A stretch of 16,386 nt of DNA, from the NCBI GenBank assembly GCA_036756425.1, contig DAIOLC010000039.1:1-16386 (forward strand). The letters are read 5' to 3'. The position numbers and the translations under genes were made by a program. The notes under the pieces were generated by a model. That model ran no database searches and had not been told where the DNA came from. It saw only the letters and a list, made by a program, of their open reading frames with translations. Source of the DNA: UBA6115 sp012514225 (GTDB lineage: Bacteria > Bacillota > Clostridia > Christensenellales > Aristaeellaceae). Of this stretch, positions 13,622 through 16,386 are shown piece after piece (the stretch's first letter is position 1; each line of letters begins with the position of its first letter).

Positions 13622-14590
13622 ATGGTATTTATCGGCATCGACGTGGGCGGCACCAAAATCGCCTGCGGCGTCACGGACGAGGAAGGCGTCATCCTCTCCC
13701 GGGTCTCGACCGGCACGCTGGCGCACCGCCCCTTTGCCGCGGTCGTGCGCGACATGGCGGACGCCGCCCTTGAGGCCCTCGCCCAGTCCGGCCATGAAAT
13801 CGCCGACGTCGGCGCGGTGGGCGTCGGCATCCCCGGCGTGGCCGAGAACGTGAACGGCACGGTCATCTTCTGCACCAACCTGGGCTGGGAAAACGTGCCG
13901 CTGCGCAGGGAGCTGAACCGCTACATCGACAAGCCCGTCTTCATCGACAACGACGCCACCCTCGCCGGCCTCGCGGAGTCCGTCGCCGGGGTCAGCCGCG
14001 GCGCCGCGTCCAGCGTGTTCATCACCCTGGGCACCGGGGTGGGCGGCGGCATTATCTTAAACGGCCGCCCCTGGGCGGGCGCGCAGGGCGCGGCCAGCGA
14101 GCTGGGGCACATGACCCTGTGCATCGACGGCGTGCCTTGCTCCTGCGGCAAGAAAGGCTGCCTGGAGCGCTACTGCTCCGCCACCGCTCTCATCCGCATG
14201 GGCCGGGAAGCGGCCGCGGAGCACCCGGACAGCCTCATCCTGACGATGGCGGGCGGGGAGCCGGACAACATCAACGGCAAAATCGTCGTCGATGCCGCCC
14301 GCCAGGGCGACCCGGCGGCCCTGTCCGTCTTCGACCGCTACACCACCTACCTGGCGCTGGCCGTCAACAACGTCGTGACCTTCCTGGACCCGGAGGTCAT
14401 CGTGCTGGGCGGCGGGGTCAGCCAGGCCGGTGCCTTCCTGGCGGACGCCGTGCGCGAGAAGGTGCCCGGGCTGCTGCTGTTCAAGGCGCTGTCCTTCGGC
14501 CGGCTGGAGCTCGCGGTCCTGGGCAACGAGGCGGGCATCATCGGGGCGGCGATGCTGGGCAGGCTGATGAGGGGGGGAGAAACGCTGTGA
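13622..14590 (+). CDS. ROK-family sugar kinase (probable glucokinase), 322 aa
   Basis: ATP-dependent phosphorylation of a free hexose, most likely glucose, in the cytoplasm. The ATG at 13622 has GGGGGA about five to six bases upstream. The phosphate-binding DVGGTK is at 7-12, catalytic D111 follows N110 (IDND), the second ATP motif ITLGTGVGGG is at 134-143, and ELGHM (160-164) starts the ROK zinc site, completed by C173, C175 and C180 in CSCGKKGC. There is no N-terminal DNA-binding domain, so this is a kinase and not a NagC/XylR regulator. Linkage to hprK ties it to sugar sensing; in many Clostridia hprK is followed by a ROK gene. Fructose or N-acetyl sugar specificity cannot be excluded. Confidence 0.92.
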   Translation: MVFIGIDVGGTKIACGVTDEEGVILSRVSTGTLAHRPFAAVVRDMADAALEALAQSGHEIADVGAVGVGIPGVAENVNGTVIFCTNLGWENVPLRRELNRYIDKPVFIDNDATLAGLAESVAGVSRGAASSVFITLGTGVGGGIILNGRPWAGAQGAASELGHMTLCIDGVPCSCGKKGCLERYCSATALIRMGREAAAEHPDSLILTMAGGEPDNINGKIVVDAARQGDPAALSVFDRYTTYLALAVNNVVTFLDPEVIVLGGGVSQAGAFLADAVREKVPGLLLFKALSFGRLELAVLGNEAGIIGAAMLGRLMRGGETL

Positions 14591-15975
14591 GCAGGATGGA
14601 CATCGCGAAACTATACCGGACGCCGCCTGGGGACGGCAGCGAAATCACCGTCGCCGGCTGGGTGCGCACCGTCCGGGACAGCAAGGCCTTCGCCTTCGTC
14701 GAGGTCAACGACGGCTCCTCCTTCCGCAACCTCCAGGTGGTCTGCGAGGCGGCGCTTCCCAACTTCGACGCCGTCACCCGGCTCACCCTGTCCTCGGCCG
14801 TCGAGGTGAAGGGCCGCCTGGTCCATACGCCGCAGATGAAGCAACCCTTCGAGCTCAAGGCGGAGTCCCTGACCGTCCTGGGCGCCTGCGACGCGGACTA
14901 CCCGCTGCAGAAGAAGCGCCACAGCTTCGAGTACCTGCGCACCCTTTCCCACCTGCGCCCGCGCACCAACACCTTTTCCGCCGTTTTCCGCATCCGCTCC
15001 CTGGCCGCCCAGGCCATCCACGCCTTCTTCGCGGCCCGCGGCTTTGTCTACGTGCACACGCCCATCATCACCACCAGCGACGCCGAGGGCGCGGGGGAGA
15101 TGTTCCGCGTGACCACGCTGGAGATGGACCGGGTGCCCAAAACCCCGGACGGGCAGGTGGACTACGCCCGGGACTTCTTCGGCAAGTCCGCCTCCCTCAC
15201 CGTTTCCGGCCAGCTGCAGGGCGAGGCCTACGCCCTGGCCTTCGGCGACATCTACACCTTCGGCCCCACCTTCCGCTCCGAGAACAGCAACACCGCCCGC
15301 CACGCGGCGGAGTTCTGGATGATCGAGCCGGAAATCGCCTTCGCCGACCTGCAGGACAACATGGCGCTGGCGGAGGACATGGTCAAGTCCGTCATCTCCG
15401 ACGTGCTGGAAAAGGCGCCGGAGGAGATGGCCTTCCTCAACCAGTTTGTGGACAAGGGATTGCTCTCCCGGCTGGAGCATGTGCGTTCCAGCGACTTCGC
15501 CCGCGCCACCTACACCGAGGCCGTCGACATCCTGCTGGCCTCCGGGGAAGCCTTCGAGTACCCCGTGTCCTGGGGCATGGACCTGCAGACGGAGCACGAG
15601 CGCTACCTGACCGAGAGGCACTTCGGCCGCCCGGTCTTCGTCACCGACTACCCCCGGGACATCAAGGCCTTCTACATGCGCCAGAACGAGGACGGCAAGA
15701 CCGTCGCCGCGGTGGACCTGCTGGTCCCGGGCGTGGGGGAGATGCTGGGCGGCAGCCAGCGCGAGGAGCGCCACGACCGCCTCCTGGCCCGCATCCGCGA
15801 GATGGGGCTCAAGGAGGAGGAATACGGCTGGTACCTCGACCTGCGCCGCTTCGGCACCGCCAGGCACGCCGGCTTCGGACTGGGCTTCGAGCGCTTCGTC
15901 ATGTACCTGACCGGCATGGCCAACATCCGCGACGTGCTGCCCTTCCCGCGCACCGTCGGGCACGCGGAGTTTTAA
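14587..15975 (+). CDS. asnS: Asparaginyl-tRNA synthetase, 462 aa
   Basis: Charges tRNA-Asn with asparagine. The GTG at 14587 overlaps the ROK stop (GTGA) and has GGGGGGAG seven bases upstream; ATG 14596 is too far from it. Residues 20-100 are an OB-fold anticodon domain (WVRTVRDSKAFAFVEVNDG). The class II core follows: LSHLRPRTNTF (120-130), motif 1 region HTPIITTSDAEGAGEMF (157-173), motif 2 TFRSENSNTARHAAEFWMIE (228-247) and motif 3 GLGFERFVMYLTG near the C-terminus, ending in PFPRTVGHAEF. The DAEGAGEMF segment and motif 2 favour AsnRS over AspRS. Length is as usual. Translational coupling to a sugar kinase is unusual as a functional grouping. Repeat copy 2 lies downstream. Confidence 0.96.
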   Translation: MSRMDIAKLYRTPPGDGSEITVAGWVRTVRDSKAFAFVEVNDGSSFRNLQVVCEAALPNFDAVTRLTLSSAVEVKGRLVHTPQMKQPFELKAESLTVLGACDADYPLQKKRHSFEYLRTLSHLRPRTNTFSAVFRIRSLAAQAIHAFFAARGFVYVHTPIITTSDAEGAGEMFRVTTLEMDRVPKTPDGQVDYARDFFGKSASLTVSGQLQGEAYALAFGDIYTFGPTFRSENSNTARHAAEFWMIEPEIAFADLQDNMALAEDMVKSVISDVLEKAPEEMAFLNQFVDKGLLSRLEHVRSSDFARATYTEAVDILLASGEAFEYPVSWGMDLQTEHERYLTERHFGRPVFVTDYPRDIKAFYMRQNEDGKTVAAVDLLVPGVGEMLGGSQREERHDRLLARIREMGLKEEEYGWYLDLRRFGTARHAGFGLGFERFVMYLTGMANIRDVLPFPRTVGHAEF

Positions 15976-16061
15976 GGGGAGGGAAGGAATGGGGCGGGGG
16001 ACAGCGTCCACCGGCACTCCTGCCAGGAGACTTCGCCCCTGGCCCGTCCATTCGTCAAAAA

Positions 16062-16083
16062 GCCGGCCTCCCTGATGGGGGGC
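16062..16083 (-). terminator. Left-flank hairpin of repeat copy 2
   Basis: GGCCTCCC/GGGGGGC stem (16066-16083, one T-G pair) with loop TGAT. Read on the minus strand it is followed by CTTTTTGACG, a usable T-run, so it suits leftward transcripts. Its first 18 bases recur exactly at 16268-16285. Confidence 0.6.
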
Positions 16084-16085
16084 GG

Positions 16086-16263
16086 TCAGACTGTCGAAAA
16101 AGGTCTGCGGACCTTTTTCGATTCGGAGGATGGCTGCGGAATGTTTTCGCTGTTCGCGAAAACGCCCCGCGCGTCCGGCAGAGCCGGACGACACGATTGT
16201 AATCGGTGGGCTGCCGCCCCCCGAAGCCCCCTGCATCATCGTCTGTAGTAGGTTTTTTGACAG
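16086..16263 (+). mobile_element. Interspersed repeat, full copy 2
   Basis: Left end TCAGACTGTCGAAAAA (16086-16101), right end TTTTTTGACAGCCTGG (16253-16268). They are inverted repeats of each other with few mismatches. Internal hairpins: CGAAAAAGGTC/GACCTTTTTCG (16095-16120), GTTTTCGC/GCGAAAAC (16143-16163) and CGTCCGGC/GCCGGACG (16172-16190). It matches copy 1 at 100 of 104 bases in the core. It has no coding capacity I believe in. It lies in the asnS 3' region. Confidence 0.7.
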
Positions 16264-16268
16264 CCTGG

Positions 16269-16295
16269 CCGGCCTCCCTGATGGGAGGCCGGTTT
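16269..16295 (+). terminator. Terminator at right flank of repeat copy 2
   Basis: Ten-pair stem CCGGCCTCCC/GGGAGGCCGG (16269-16292), loop TGAT, then TTTCATTC. It starts six bases after GACAG. It likely ends the hprK-ROK-asnS transcript. Confidence 0.75.
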
Positions 16296-16352
16296 CATTC
16301 AAAATGTATTCAACTTCCAGTTTCCGTCATTGAAGGCCCGCTTCCCGCCGCC

Positions 16353-16386
16353 TCACGCCTCCGCCAGCCATTTCAGCGCCGCGTCG
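16353..16386 (-). CDS. Possible C-terminal tail of a minus-strand gene
   Basis: Reading leftward from the window edge gives DAALKWLAEA then TGA at 16355-16353. The helical, Ala/Leu-rich composition and the position facing a terminator are like a real gene end, but ten residues cannot identify a family. Confidence 0.3.
   Translation of the reverse strand, partial: DAALKWLAEA

Noticed and set aside
13622..14590. NagC/XylR-type transcriptional regulator
   Set aside because: No N-terminal helix-turn-helix; the protein begins directly with the ATP-binding DVGGTK motif.
14611..16302. 563-codon minus-strand frame opposite asnS
   Set aside because: Antisense to a clear AsnRS and running into the repeat; no ribosome site or domain.

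Overview
The window is GC-rich chromosomal DNA from a bacterium, most likely a high-GC member of the Bacillota (Clostridia-like). The support is an HprK-type HPr kinase next to a ROK sugar kinase, strong Shine-Dalgarno sites with ATG/GTG/TTG starts, and several near-consensus housekeeping promoters with 17-base spacers. One point speaks against a simple monoderm: the sugar-binding protein has a signal peptide without a lipobox cysteine. The assignment is an inference.

Layout. 1-108: right end of a repeat family seen three times in the window, closing in a terminator. 378-550: an isolated tRNA-Leu(GAG) with its own promoter and a bidirectional terminator. 605-1159 (minus): an all-helical protein I do not recognise. 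1534-8539 (plus): a sugar or sugar-derivative locus of a Gfo/Idh/MocA oxidoreductase, an amidohydrolase-2 family TIM-barrel hydrolase, and a complete RbsA/RbsC/RbsB-type ABC importer. The two enzymes and the importer each have a TAGAAT -10 promoter; two have leaders of about 240-250 bases, and the amidohydrolase promoter sits on a cluster of palindromic half-sites. 8602-8845: a full repeat copy between convergent genes. 8951-11967 (minus): a tight three-gene operon of a MotA/TolQ/ExbB/ZorA-like stator protein with a long helical tail, a MotB/ZorB-like protein with an OmpA domain, and a small signal-anchored protein. 12171-12584 (plus): a divergent DUF1232-like membrane protein. 12619-15975 (plus): hprK, ROK kinase and asnS as one operon. 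16062-16295: a second full repeat copy after asnS, then probably the tail of a convergent minus-strand gene. The 265 bases at 113-377 and the 105 bases at 8846-8950 hold no gene I can support.

How the parts fit. The first metabolic block looks like uptake and conversion of one unidentified carbohydrate: binding protein and permease bring it in, and the oxidoreductase and hydrolase act on it or a derivative. The hprK-ROK pair belongs to central sugar sensing and phosphorylation and is transcribed with a translation gene, asnS. The most interesting items are the stator operon, which looks like the ion-driven motor half of a Zorya-type or related system without recognisable nuclease or helicase effectors in view, and the repeat family, which has terminal inverted repeats, internal hairpins with a compensatory change, and near-duplicated terminator hairpins on both sides.
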